Positions 26,959 through 36,897 of a DNA stretch of 64,000 nt are shown here, in pieces. The position numbers and the translations under genes were made by a program. Every line of letters starts with the position of its first letter. The stretch's first letter is position 1. The stretch covers positions 868,001 to 932,000 of the forward strand of contig NZ_CP077604.1 of NCBI RefSeq assembly GCF_019048865.1, in the 5' to 3' direction. The notes beneath the pieces were generated by a model. The model saw only the letters and a list, made by a program, of their open reading frames with translations. It was not told the DNA's origin and did no database searches. This stretch comes from Aquihabitans sp. G128. GTDB lineage: Bacteria > Actinomycetota > Acidimicrobiia > Acidimicrobiales > Iamiaceae.

Positions 26959-29206
26959 CACGGCGCGGACCCCGGCGCGGCGCCGACGCCGTCCGGCTCC
27001 GAGAGCAGCACGTGGAGGGCGGCGGGCACGAGCACGGTGGCCATCATGGCCGCCACCATCACGCCCGAGTCGTTGAGCGCCGTCCCCAGCAGGGCCAGGG
27101 CGAGCCCGCCGGCGACCAGCGTGCGAGCGAGCGGCCGCTCGAGGAGGGCGCGCACCTGCGGGCGGGCGAAGGCCCACAGCAGCCCCGCGAGCAGCGCGGC
27201 GGAGATGGGGATCCAGACCAGCGAGGAGGCCCGGAACGAGGCGAGGGCGGCGAGCCCCTTGCGGATCACGACGTCGCCGCCGCCCCCGCCGTCGGTCAGG
27301 CGGCGAGCCAGGCGCCCGAGGTGGGTCTGGGATCGCGCCGGTCGGCTCAGGTCGACCAGCGTGAGCAGGCCGAGCACCCCGACGGTGCCGGCGAGGCCGG
27401 CAGCGGCCCGGCGCCACGACGTGCGGCGACCCGACAGGGACCACATCGTCAGGGCGGCCACCGGGCCGAGCGCCAGCACGCCGCCGACGTCGGACCCGAG
27501 GCCCGGGGCCCCGTCGATGGCGATGGCAACGGCGAAGACGGCGCCGGCGGCGAGCAGCGCCGGTCCCCCCGGGCGACGGCGCTCCACCGCCTGCCAGGCG
27601 GCGACGGCGAGCACGAGGGTGGAGGCGGCGAGCAGGCTGAAGGCGTTGTTGCCCATGCCGGCGAAGCGCCCCGCCACGGTGGGCGAGTTGCCCAGCACGG
27701 TGCCGAACTGGAGCGCGCCGCCGGTGGCGACGTCGACCACCAGCACGGTCCAGAGCAGCGCGCTCACGGCCAGCACCGAGCGGACCGGCGGGCGGAGCCA
27801 CCAGGCGGCGCCGCCGATGAGGGCGGCGAGGGTCCAGGCGGCACCGGACCACGCCGGCTGGCCCCAGGTGCGCACCGACACCGCCCCGAGCAGGTAGGTG
27901 GTGATCGGCACCACGGCCACCACGAGGCCCATCCACCGCACGAAGCCCCGGGCGGCAGGCCGGAACCTCCCGAGCGGGAGCACCGCTGCCAGCAGGGCGA
28001 GCAGGGCCCAGCTCGAGAAGACGATGGGCAGCGTCACCAGGAACACCCCGGTCGCCCGGTCGACGAAGCGGGCCTCGGCGATGGCGCTGCGGAGCGTGGC
28101 GATCCGCTCCCGGGCGCCCCCGCCAGCGGCGTCGGCGGTGATGGGCGTCCCGTTCATGGCCGCTGGCACGGGGATGCCGAGGGCGTCGAGGATGGTGGGG
28201 GCCACGTCGGGCAGGGTGACGTAGCCGGCGCGGCGGGTGGTGGCCGACTCCGCCAGGCCGGGCCGCACGCCGGGGCCGACGAGCAGGAACGGGGTGGGCT
28301 GCTCCCGGCCCGACGGGGCGGTCGAGGCAAGCACGATCAACAGGTCGTTCGGCCCCAACCCCTGGGTCACCGCAGCGAGGGCGACGTCGGCGCCCGCCAC
28401 GGCGGCGCGACGGGCGGCCCGCCCTGCACCGGCCGCTTCGGCCCAGGCGACGTCGCCGATCTCGACAATGGTTGCCTGGCGGGGTGCGGCGAGCGCGCCG
28501 ACGGTGACCCCCAGCCCGTGCGGATCGCTGGCGCGGGGGCTGGTGTCGGTCGTCAGGGTGGAGCCGACGCTGCCGCGATCGAGCACCCCGGCCGGGCCGT
28601 CGCCGTAGGGGCGGGCGAGGGCCAGCGCCGCCACGCGGTCGACGTGGGCGCCGCGGTCGTGGTCGGCCACCACCGCCGTCTGCCACCCGTGCTCGGCCAG
28701 GGCCGTTCCGAGCGCGCCGATCACCGCACCCTGGTGGCGGCCCTCGTTGTCGGCCACGACGGCCCGCAGGTCGGGGACCACGATCGCCGAGCGGAGGTCG
28801 ATCGACCGATCCGGGTGCGGGGTGCGGCGACCGACCTGTTCCGCCACCGTCACGAGGTTCCCCAGCCGCTCCTCGCCGTAGCGGCCCGACGTGCCCTCCG
28901 AGACCGGGGCGACCGCTCGTGCGCCGGCGCCCAGCGTGGCGTAGGCATCGGCGCGGTCGGTCTGGCGCCCGATGGTCTTGAGGCTGATCGCGGCGAGCGC
29001 CCCCCCCGCTCGGCCAGGCCGGCAAACGCCGGCATGGCGTGAGGCGTGAGGTCGTCGAACCCAAGGCCCGGGATGGCCACCACCAGCACGCGGCGCACCG
29101 GGGCCACCGGCGTGGGGCGGGACGCCTCGGCTGCCGACGGCACCGCTGGCACCGTCGCCAGCAGCAGGCCCAGGACCAGGATCGCCCCGGCGGCGCGGGC
29201 CCTCAC
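26958..29206 (-). CDS. Membrane protein with N-terminal alkaline-phosphatase-like domain (frameshifted)
   Basis: Reconstructed protein of about 749 residues. It has a signal peptide (GAILVLGLLLATVPAVPSA), then an alkaline-phosphatase/sulfatase-fold extracellular part starting VRRVLVVAIPGLGFDDLTPH and including VTLPDVAPTILDALGIPVP, followed by about ten membrane helices from residue ~370. The first ~70 residues are in another frame from the rest; the break falls in a run of eight C at 29000-29007, and one more base restores frame (AERGG then ALAAISLKTIGRQTDRADAY). The GTG at 29206 overlaps the murJ stop. Function is unknown; it could modify an exported lipid-linked product. Confidence 0.7.
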
Positions 29207-30831
29207 GACGGCCGCCCCCGCAGCGCGCCCACGAACTCGCTCGGCCGTGGGCCGCCGAGCGCCCACGTCAGCCCCACGTAGGCGACGGCGCCCGCCGAGC
29301 CGAGCCCCACCAGCAGCGCGAGGGCCCCGGTGCGCGTCGAGGTGTGGACCACGTTCGTCCCGGCCACCAGCACGAGGGCCACCACGGCCGCACCGAACGC
29401 CGGCCCGGAGACGGCCCGGGCGAGGTGGGACCGCCGCTGCGGGGCCTCCTTGGCGACCACGAGGTGCAGGAGCGCGGCGGCACCGGCGAGGTAGGCCAGC
29501 GAGTGCCCGACGGCGAGCGCCGCCACCCGGTGCCGGTCGGGCACCACGGCGTAGCCGACCGCCATCGCCACGCTCCCGCCGGCCACCACGGCCAGGTTGA
29601 CCAGCGCCGGCGTGCGGGTGTCGCCCCGGGCGTAGCTCACCCGGCTGGCGAACAGGAACAGGGAGTAGCCGAGCAGGCCCGGGGCGAACCCGGCGAGCGC
29701 CCCCGCCACCTGGGCGGCGCCGCGAGGCGTCGTCTCGCCGAACAGGACGGCGTGGCTGATCGGGCCGCCGAGCGCCCCCAGGAGGGCTGCGGCCCCGGCG
29801 ACCAGGTAGGCGACGGTGCGCACGCCGCGCTCGGTGGTCTCCACGAAGCCCGTGGCGTCGGCCGCTGCGTGTTGGCGGGCGAGCGTCGGGAACAGCCCCG
29901 TGAGCACCGGCAGGGCGAACAGCGCGTAAGGCAGCAGGAAGAACTGGAACGCGACCTGGTAGGCCACGACCCCACCCTCCACCCGGTTGCCGAGGACGAG
30001 CACGGTCACGAGGAGCAGCTGGCTGGCGGCCAGGAAGACCGCCGCCCACGCCCCCTGGCGGGCCAACCGGCGCACCTCAGGGTGGTGGCGATCGAGGTTG
30101 GGCCGCAGGCGGAACGACGACCGCAGCACCGCCAGGACCGGGAGGCCGCAGAAGGCGAGCACGCCGAGCGTGGTGCCGCCGGCGAGCACGATCGTCTCGA
30201 GGGTCGTGAGGTGCAGGGTCGGCGAGGCGCCGTCGCGCAGCCACCAGAACGCCGCGCAGGCGGCGATGACCACCACGTTGTTGGCGAGCGGCGCCACGGC
30301 GGGCAGGGCGAACCGGTGGTGGGCGTTCAGCACGCTGGTGGCCACGAGGCCGGCTGCGTAGAAGACGACCTGGGGCAGGAAGAACCAGAGGAAGATCGTC
30401 CCGAGGTGGGCCTGGGCGTCCCGGGCCGCGTCGCTGCCACCCCCGCTGAACAGCGCCCGGGCGATCCACGGCGCGGCCAACGCTCCCACCACCGCGACGC
30501 CGGTGAGCAGCACCGTGGTGAGCCCGAGGACCGCGCCGGCCACGTGCTCGGCCTCGGCCTGGTCGCCTCGGTCGAGCCGGGCGACCAGCGACGGGATCAG
30601 GACCGCCTGCACCAGCCCGGCGACCACCAGCTCGAACACCACGTTCGGGATGGTGTTGGCCGACTGGTACACGTTGCCGAGGAAGGTCGTGCCGAGCACC
30701 GCAGCCACCACCACGATGCGGACGAACCCCGTGAGCCTGGACAGCGCGGTGAGCGCGGTCATGGCCGCCATCGAGCGGGCCAGGCCGCTGGCAGGCTCGG
30801 CGTCGACGACGTCGGGGGTGGCGCTGCTCAC
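29203..30831 (-). CDS. MurJ/MviN-family lipid flippase
   Basis: A 542-residue polytopic membrane protein with about 14 helices, of the MurJ (MviN) family that flips lipid II or related lipid-linked precursors. Typical segments are ALSRLTGFVRIVVVAAVLG at the N-terminus, YQSANTIPNVVFELVVAG and SRVSYARGDTRTPALVN. It lacks the kinase-like extension of the mycobacterial MviN. It starts with GTG overlapping the steB stop and its stop overlaps the next gene. Whether it is the main lipid II flippase or serves another glycan is not clear. Confidence 0.85.
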   Translation of the reverse strand: MSSATPDVVDAEPASGLARSMAAMTALTALSRLTGFVRIVVVAAVLGTTFLGNVYQSANTIPNVVFELVVAGLVQAVLIPSLVARLDRGDQAEAEHVAGAVLGLTTVLLTGVAVVGALAAPWIARALFSGGGSDAARDAQAHLGTIFLWFFLPQVVFYAAGLVATSVLNAHHRFALPAVAPLANNVVVIAACAAFWWLRDGASPTLHLTTLETIVLAGGTTLGVLAFCGLPVLAVLRSSFRLRPNLDRHHPEVRRLARQGAWAAVFLAASQLLLVTVLVLGNRVEGGVVAYQVAFQFFLLPYALFALPVLTGLFPTLARQHAAADATGFVETTERGVRTVAYLVAGAAALLGALGGPISHAVLFGETTPRGAAQVAGALAGFAPGLLGYSLFLFASRVSYARGDTRTPALVNLAVVAGGSVAMAVGYAVVPDRHRVAALAVGHSLAYLAGAAALLHLVVAKEAPQRRSHLARAVSGPAFGAAVVALVLVAGTNVVHTSTRTGALALLVGLGSAGAVAYVGLTWALGGPRPSEFVGALRGRPS

Positions 30832-31784
30832 GAGGCGCCGGGCAGCGGGGCCTCGCTCCCCGAGCCCAGGCCGTAGTGGCCGTAGGTCCCGGCGTCGGCG
30901 TCGGCGACGGCGTACACCGTGGCGAGCAGCCCGTTGACCGTCTCGAGGTCGTCGACGGTGGAGATCTCGTCGCGCAGGTCGGTCGCGTTGCGCACGGCGC
31001 CGACCGCCGCGGTCCGGGTCTCCTCTGCCTGGTCCCCCACCGCCGCGGAGACCAGCACCGATCGGGTGGGCCCGGCCTTGGCCATGGCCGAGAGCACGGG
31101 CACGAGGAAGTCGAGGTCCGGCGTGCGCGGGTCGGGGCCGGAGACGAAGACGTAGCGGTAGCCGCCGCCCGCCAGGACGGTGCTGGCGTCTCCCCCGCCG
31201 TCGGCCGCCTCGTAGCCCAGGTACTTGGCCTCCAGCAGCTTCTGCACCAGTTCCGGGGACCCGGCCTCGGAGGTCACCGCCCGGTCGGCCGCCTTGCGCA
31301 GGTCGGTGGCCACCGCGGTGGTGAGGGCGCTCTGCAGGACCGGGCGGGACTGGCCGGTGGTGCCGAGCAGCTCCGCCAGCTGGTCGTCGTCACCGGCGTC
31401 GAGCCGCAGGCGGTCGGTGATGGTGAGGGTGCCGCGCAGGTCGGCCCCGGCGGCCACGAGCAGCTGGCGCAGGCGGTCCAGCGAGTCGCCGTCGATGTTC
31501 TCGTTGGCGATCACCAGGACCGGCACGTCGGTGAGGCGATCGCCGACGACGCGGCTGGCCGAGGCGAAGAGGGCCTGTTCGGCGGAGTCGCCTCGGTCGA
31601 CCTCGTCCTGGAGCTCGGCGTTCTTCTCGTTGGTGGCCTTGATGCCGCCCTCGGCCTTCGAGATCTGGGTGCGGAGCTGGTCGACGGTGGCCTTGTTGAG
31701 GAAGCCGGTGCCCATGGCCACCCCGATCGCGAGGGCGAGGAAGACCGCGGTCAGGCTGACCACGTGGTAGCGGAGGTTGATCAT
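30828..31784 (-). CDS. steB: SteB / MctB-like membrane-anchored protein
   Basis: A 318-residue protein with one N-terminal membrane helix (MINLRYHVVSLTAVFLALAIG), a coiled coil (about residues 33-68) and an extracellular domain of the copper-transporter MctB family. In corynebacteria SteB works with SteA at the septum in daughter-cell separation; the mycobacterial homologue was reported as a copper-transport protein MctB. The upstream neighbour steA supports the SteB role. The last segment is Gly/Ser rich. Confidence 0.8.
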   Translation of the reverse strand: MINLRYHVVSLTAVFLALAIGVAMGTGFLNKATVDQLRTQISKAEGGIKATNEKNAELQDEVDRGDSAEQALFASASRVVGDRLTDVPVLVIANENIDGDSLDRLRQLLVAAGADLRGTLTITDRLRLDAGDDDQLAELLGTTGQSRPVLQSALTTAVATDLRKAADRAVTSEAGSPELVQKLLEAKYLGYEAADGGGDASTVLAGGGYRYVFVSGPDPRTPDLDFLVPVLSAMAKAGPTRSVLVSAAVGDQAEETRTAAVGAVRNATDLRDEISTVDDLETVNGLLATVYAVADADAGTYGHYGLGSGSEAPLPGAS

Positions 31785-31790
31785 GGGTCC

Positions 31791-32940
31791 CTACCGGAAG
31801 CTCAAGAGGAAGCCCCGGAACACGAGGCGGATGGGTTCGCTGACGGCCACGAGCAGCAGGAGCGTGGCCAGGGCGGCGCCCACCAGCAGGAGCAGGTCCC
31901 GCTTGCGGACGCGGTGCTGGTACAGCCGGCTCACGCCCCGGGCGTCGACCAGGATCTGGCCGACCTTCATGCGCACGAGGAAGGTGGACGCCATGCCGCC
32001 GCGGCCCTTGTCGAAGAAGTCGACCATGGAGTTGTGCGAGCCCACCAGCACGATGAGCTCGGCGCCCTTCTCGAAGGCGAGGAGCATGGCGATGTCCTCG
32101 GACGTGCCGGCCGACGCGAAGACGTCGTAGTCCAGCCCGTGCTCGTCGAGCACCTCGGCGCCGGGGGCGTGCCCGTCGACGAAGCCGTGCACGATGAGCC
32201 CGGCGCCGCAGCGCAGCGCCGACTCCGAGACCGAGTCCATGTCGCCCAGGATGAGGTCGGGCTTGACACCGGCCTCGATGAGGGCGTCGGCGCCGCCGTC
32301 GACGGCGATGACCAGCGGCCGCATCTCCTGGATGTAGCCGGTGCGGCGGAGGAGGTCGAGGTCCTCCTTGTAGTCGGCGCCCCGGACCACCACCAGCACG
32401 TGTCGGCCCCGGAAGTCGAGGTCGACGTCGGGGATGTGGGGGTCGTCGACCAGCAGGTGGGCCTCGCGCTGCAGGTAGCTGAGGGTGTTCTCGGCGAAGC
32501 GCTCCAGCTCCTCGCCCATGGCCCGGCGGGCCTCCTCGATGACGCCCTCGAGCGAGGCGCTGGTCTGGCGCTGCCCGGTGAGGCGGTGGGCGCCGTCGAT
32601 CCACAGCTGGTTGCCGACCACGGCGACCTGGGACCCCTCGGCGATGGCCTCGAGCGTCTCGGGCCCGCAGCTGTCGAGCAGCGGGATCCCCGCGCCGACC
32701 ACGAGGAGCGGGCCCACGTTGGGGTACCGCCCGCTGGCCGACGGCGACGCGTTCACGACCGCGCCGACCTGGGCCGCCACCAGCCCCTCGGCGGCGATGC
32801 GATCGAGGTCCTCGTGGTCGATCACCGCGACCTCGCCGGGCCGGATGCGGCGCAGCAGGGCCTTGGTCCGCCGGTCGGCGCGCCGTGCCCGCTGCGTCGG
32901 GGCCCTCTCCCAGGGGCGCGGCGGTGGCCTCCATGGCCAT
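31791..32940 (-). CDS. steA: SteA-like septal protein, thiamin-pyrophosphokinase-like fold (frameshifted)
   Basis: Homologue of corynebacterial SteA (mycobacterial Rv1697 type), a septum-associated partner of SteB. Conserved parts are AVVNASPSASGRYPNVGPLL, VIAVDGGADALIEAGVKPD, ILGDMDSVSESALRCGA and a C-terminal membrane helix near residues 335-355 of the reconstructed protein. The first ~20 residues (from ATG 32940, which overlaps the recN stop) are in another frame. Restoring one CG at 32879-32882 gives the family-typical GTARADRRTKALLRRI join. A sequencing error is the likeliest cause. Confidence 0.8.
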
Positions 32941-34604
32941 CAGCGCCCGCGCTCCTTCGAGGCCAGGGCGAGCAGCTCGGCAGCGGCACCCTGGACCCGC
33001 TCGCTGTCGGGCGTGCCCGAGAGCATGCGGGACAGCTCCACCACCCGGTCGTCGCCGTCCAGGGTCGCCGCACCGGCCACGGTGGTGCCGCCGCGGACCG
33101 CCTTCCGGACGTGGACCTGCTGGTCGGCGAACGCCGCCACCTGGGGGAGGTGGGTGACCACCAGCACCTGGTGGTCGGCGCCGAGCGCCGCCAGGGAGCG
33201 GCCCACGGCCAGGGCCGCCTGGCCGCCGATCCCGGCGTCGACCTCGTCGAAGACCAGCACCGGCGGGGCTTCGCTCAGGACCAGGCGCAGCGCCAGCATC
33301 GAGCGAGCGAGCTCGCCACCGGACGCCACCTTGGTGAGCGGGGCGGGATCGACGCCCGGGTTGGCCGCCAACAGGAAGGCGACGTCGTCGCCCGGGTCCT
33401 CGGCGCCCACCGCGACCTGGAGGCGGGCGTTGGGCATGGCCAGGTCCCGGAGGTGCCCCTCGACCGCCCGGGCCAGGGCGGGGGCGGCCTTGCGCCGCGC
33501 CTTGCCGACGGCGGCCGCGGCCTTGGCCTCGCGCTGGTCGGCTTCGGCCAGCCGGGCTTCGAGCGCGGCGGCTCGGGCGTCGTGGCTCTCCAACCGCTCC
33601 AGGCGCTCGGCCACGGCGTCGCGGTAGGCGATGACGTCGTGGAGGGTGCCACCGCCGGTCCGGCGCCCCTCGTCGTCGACCGGGGCGGTGCCGTACTTGC
33701 GACGCAGGTCCACCAGCAGCTGGCGGCGCTCGCGGATGCCGGCCAGCCGCTCGGGGTCGTCGTCGATGGCTTCGCCCGAGGCCCGCACCTCGGCGGCCAC
33801 GTCGGCCAGCTCGGCCTGGGTGGAGCGCAGGCGCTCGACCAGCAGGGCGAAGGGGGCGTGGCCGTCGAGCGCGGCGATCGCCACGCCGACGCCGTCGCCG
33901 GCACCGCGCTCCTCGGTGAGGGCCGCCACGGCGAGCCCGGCGACCTCGCGGTGGCTCACGGCCCCGGCCAGCAGGTCCTCGAGCTCGTCGAGCGCCCGGT
34001 CCTCGTCGGGGTCCTCGAGGCCGGCGCCGTCGAGCTCGCCGAGCTGGAAGCGCAGCAGGTCTGCCTCGCGGGCCCGCGCACCGGCGTCGCCGCCGAGCGT
34101 GCCGAGCTCCTCGGCGATGGATCGCCGCTCCGCCCGGGCAGCTTCGAGCGGCGCGAGGTCGACGCCGGCGAAGCGGTCCAGCGCGTCGCGCTGGGTGCGG
34201 GTGGCCAGCAGCGACTGGTGGGCGTGCTGGCCGTGCAGGTCGACCAGGGCCACGGCCTCGTCGGCCAACGCCGCGGCGGTGGCCATCCGGCCGTTCACGT
34301 AGGCGCGGGACCGGCCCTCGGCGGGCACGATCCGGGTGAGGATCAGCTCCTCGCCATCGAGGTCGAACCGCCCTTCCACCACCGCCTCGGAGGCTCCGGC
34401 GCGCACCAACCCCGCGTCGGCCCGGCCGCCGAGGAGCAGGTCGATGGCCCCCACCACCATGGTCTTGCCGGCGCCCGTCTCCCCGGTGAGCGCGGTCATC
34501 CCCGGGCCCAGCACGAGCGACAGGTGGTCGATGATGCCCAGGTCGGTGACGGCGAGCTCCACCAGCCGGCCGCGCGGCGCCACGGGACGGACCGGCGCGC
34601 TCAT
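32940..34604 (-). CDS. recN: DNA repair protein RecN
   Basis: SMC-like ATPase acting in double-strand break repair. The Walker A motif ALTGETGAGKTMVVGAIDLL is near residue 38 and the Walker B/signature pair is VASGGELARSMLALRLVL and VLVFDEVDAGIGGQAA near the C-terminus, with coiled-coil arms between. Length 554 is normal. The ATG overlaps the nadK stop (ATGA). The tlyA-nadK-recN-steA-steB order is the conserved actinobacterial arrangement. Confidence 0.95.
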   Translation of the reverse strand: MSAPVRPVAPRGRLVELAVTDLGIIDHLSLVLGPGMTALTGETGAGKTMVVGAIDLLLGGRADAGLVRAGASEAVVEGRFDLDGEELILTRIVPAEGRSRAYVNGRMATAAALADEAVALVDLHGQHAHQSLLATRTQRDALDRFAGVDLAPLEAARAERRSIAEELGTLGGDAGARAREADLLRFQLGELDGAGLEDPDEDRALDELEDLLAGAVSHREVAGLAVAALTEERGAGDGVGVAIAALDGHAPFALLVERLRSTQAELADVAAEVRASGEAIDDDPERLAGIRERRQLLVDLRRKYGTAPVDDEGRRTGGGTLHDVIAYRDAVAERLERLESHDARAAALEARLAEADQREAKAAAAVGKARRKAAPALARAVEGHLRDLAMPNARLQVAVGAEDPGDDVAFLLAANPGVDPAPLTKVASGGELARSMLALRLVLSEAPPVLVFDEVDAGIGGQAALAVGRSLAALGADHQVLVVTHLPQVAAFADQQVHVRKAVRGGTTVAGAATLDGDDRVVELSRMLSGTPDSERVQGAAAELLALASKERGR

Positions 34605-35489
34605 CGGTCGTTCAACCCGAACTTGGCCTTGAGGATGCGGTGGAAGTCCTGGCCGCCGAAGGTGACGAAGCGGGCCGGGCGCGGATCGGCGGCGACGGTG
34701 ACCGTGGCCCCCGGGGGGAGCACGCGGATGTGCTCGCCATCGACGGCCACCGCCGCGGCCCGGTCGCCCAGCACCTCGACCACGACGGTGCTCGACGGCT
34801 CGAGCACCAGCGAGCGGTCGAACAGGGAGTGGGGCGAGACCGCCGTGAGCAGCAGGGCCCGGTGGGTGGGCGCCACGATCGGGCCACGGGCCGAGAGCGA
34901 GTAGGCGGTCGAACCGGTGGGCGTGGCGATGATGACGCCGTCGGCCACGTAGTTCGTGAAGAACTCGCCGTCGATGCTCACCCCGAGGCGCACCGTGCGT
35001 CCCATGGCCTGCTTCTCGATGACCACCTCGTTGAGCGCCGAGGGCAGCGTGCCCCACAGGCGTTGGCCCTCGGTCTCCTCGTCGGCGCCCGGGCTGGGCG
35101 GCGGCGTCAGGTGCGCGGCCACGAGCAGGCGCTCGGTGGTGCTGTGCTCGCCGGCGAAGTAGCCCGCCAGCGCCTGCTCCCAGCCGGTGGGCTCGACCTC
35201 GGCGAGGTAGCCCAGCTGGCCGAGGTTGATGCCGAGGACGTGGGCATCGGCCTGCACGGCCCGGCGCGTGGCGCAACATGGTGCCGTCGCCGCCCACCGA
35301 CACCACCAGGTCGATCCCGAGCACGCCGTCGTCGTGCTCGGGGCGGGGCCCGGCGCCCGGCACCAGGGCGGCTTCGTCCGGCGAGGCGACCACGCGGTGG
35401 CCCCGGTCGACGAGCCACCGGGCGAGGTCGGCGCCCAGGTCGAGGGCGTCGGGCCGGCCGCCGTGCAGGAACAGCGCCACCGTGCTCAC
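34601..35489 (-). CDS. nadK: NAD kinase (frameshifted)
   Basis: Phosphorylates NAD to NADP. The GGDGT motif occurs in IDLVVSVGGDGTMLRHA in the N-terminal part, and YVADGVIIATPTGSTAYSLS in the C-terminal part. The join is broken at a CGCG at 35265-35268; restoring one CG gives MLRHARRAVQADAHVLGINL, a normal family sequence of about 296 residues. The GTG at 35489 overlaps the tlyA stop (GTGA). Confidence 0.9.
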
Positions 35490-36296
35490 CGTGTGCCTGC
35501 CTCGTCCAGCGCCGCGGCCACGAGGGCCTCGAGGTCCGGGCGCGGCGCCGCCTCGGGCCCGGGGGCCCGGGCGTGGAGGAGGAACTCGACGTTGCCGTCG
35601 GCCCCGCGCAGCGGTGAGGTCATCAACCCCATGATGGCGGTTCCGCGCTCGTCGAGCGTGCCGGCCACGTCGCGCAGCACGCGCGCCCAGATCTCGGGGT
35701 CGGTGATGACGCCCCGTCCCTCGGCCGCTTCGGCCTTGGCCGCCTCGAACTGCGGCTTGACCAGCCACACCAGGTCGGCGCCGGGCCGGACCAGCGCGAG
35801 GAGCGCGTCGGCCACCGTCCGCAGCGAGATGAAGGACAGGTCGGCGACCAGGACGTCGGCGAGGTCCCCGAGCTGGCCGGGCTCGACGTGGCGGACGTTG
35901 GTCCGCTCGTGGACCTCCACGCGCGGGTCGGTGAGCAGCCGCTGGTGCAGCTGTCCCCGGCCCACGTCCACCGCGACGACCGCCGCGGCCCCGGCCTGCA
36001 GCGCGCAGTCGGTGAAGCCACCGGTGGACGACCCGGCGTCGAGGACGCGGCGACCGGTCAGGTCGAGGCCGAAGCGCTCGAGCGCGGCGGCCAGCTTCTC
36101 GCCGCCGCGTCCCACGAACCGCGCGTGGGCCCGCGACGACGAGGGGCTCGTCGGCGGCGACCTGCCGCGAGGCGTTGGTGGCGGGTGCGCCGCCGACCAG
36201 CACCTCGCCGCGCTCGATGGCCTGTCGGGCCTGCTCTCGGTCGGGCGTCAGGCCCCGGCGGACCAGCTCGGCGTCGAGCCTCCGGCGGGGAGCCGT
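35486..36296 (-). CDS. tlyA: TlyA-family 16S/23S rRNA 2'-O-methyltransferase (frameshifted; start unclear)
   Basis: Methylates 16S C1409 and 23S C1920 in mycobacteria. An N-terminal S4 domain (RRRLDAELVRRGL, QARQAIERGEVLVGGAP) is followed by a FtsJ-type SAM domain (GRRVLDAGSSTGGFTDCAL, VADLSFISLRTV, LVKPQFEAA). The two parts are in different frames; one CG added to the run at 36120-36125 restores PRARFVGRGGEKLAAAL. No ATG, GTG or TTG precedes the S4 domain in frame. The apparent start is an ACG at 36296 with GAGG about 5 nt upstream, so a further base error near the start is possible. Confidence 0.8.
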
Positions 36297-36303
36297 GGGA
36301 GCC

Positions 36304-36801
36304 TCAGCTCGCGGTCTTCTTGGCCGCGGGGGCCTTCTTGGCGACCGTCTTCTTGGCGGCGGCGGCCTTCTTGGCCGGGGCCTTCTTCGCCGCGGCCTTC
36401 TTGGCGGCCGGCGCCTTCTTGGCGGGGGCCTTCTTGGCGACCGTCTTCTTGGCGGCGGTGGCCTTCTTGGCCGGCGCGCTCTTCTTGGCGGCGGTGGCGG
36501 CCTGCTTGGCGCCGGGCTTGATGGCCTCGATCAGCTTCTCGACCCGCGTGATGTCGGCGATGGTGGCGAGCCCGAGGGACTCGGCGGAGGAGGAGATCTC
36601 CTGGCGCACCTGGTCGATGAAGGCCTCGGTGTTCTTGCGGCTGCGCTCGACCAGGTCGGCGACGACGGCCTGGGCCTGCTCGGTCTGGACCTCGCCGGTC
36701 TTGACGAGATCCTTGACCAGCGCCTCGGCCTTGGCCTGGGTGATCGCGGTGAACGCCATGCCGGCGTCGAGGTACCTCTTGAGGACGTTGCTCTGAGCCA
36801 T
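36304..36801 (-). CDS. Phasin-like protein with Lys/Ala-rich histone-H1-like tail
   Basis: A 165-residue protein. The first ~95 residues are helical and amphipathic (AKAEALVKDLVKTGEVQTEQ, LVERSRKNTEAFIDQVRQ), like phasin or PHA-granule-associated proteins. The C-terminal ~65 residues are repeats of the AAKKA(P/T)xKK type, as in bacterial histone-H1-like and PhaF-type proteins, and probably bind nucleic acid. It could link storage granules to the nucleoid, or be a nucleoid protein; no PHA synthase gene is in the window. The ATG at 36801 is preferred to an upstream in-frame codon because a clear promoter ends 7 nt before it. Confidence 0.7.
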   Translation of the reverse strand: MAQSNVLKRYLDAGMAFTAITQAKAEALVKDLVKTGEVQTEQAQAVVADLVERSRKNTEAFIDQVRQEISSSAESLGLATIADITRVEKLIEAIKPGAKQAATAAKKSAPAKKATAAKKTVAKKAPAKKAPAAKKAAAKKAPAKKAAAAKKTVAKKAPAAKKTAS

Positions 36802-36808
36802 GAGGGCG

Positions 36809-36838
36809 AGGTTACCTGGAGTACGCAACTGCTTGCAA
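36809..36838 (-). promoter_or_regulatory. SigA-type promoter of the phasin-like gene, leaderless
   Basis: On the minus strand TTGCAA (36833-36838) and TAACCT (36809-36814) are separated by 18 bp. The -10 box ends 7 nt before the ATG, so transcription should start at or next to the start codon. This is the clearest two-element promoter in the window. Confidence 0.7.
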
Positions 36839-36897
36839 AAGTTTGCACCCTGAACCTGACGCAGGCGACGGGCCCGTCCACCGGGGCCCGAGCACGC

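Noticed and set aside
32940..36296. Calling nadK, tlyA and steA pseudogenes
   Set aside because: NAD kinase is essential and the flanking genes are intact. Each break is healed by one CG at a CGCG run, so errors in the sequence are more likely than decay.
36310..36490. Periodic lysine/alanine codon repeats that look like a tandem-repeat array
   Set aside because: They lie fully inside a coding region and encode AAKK-type protein repeats; spacing is irregular and there are no spacers, so this is not a CRISPR array.
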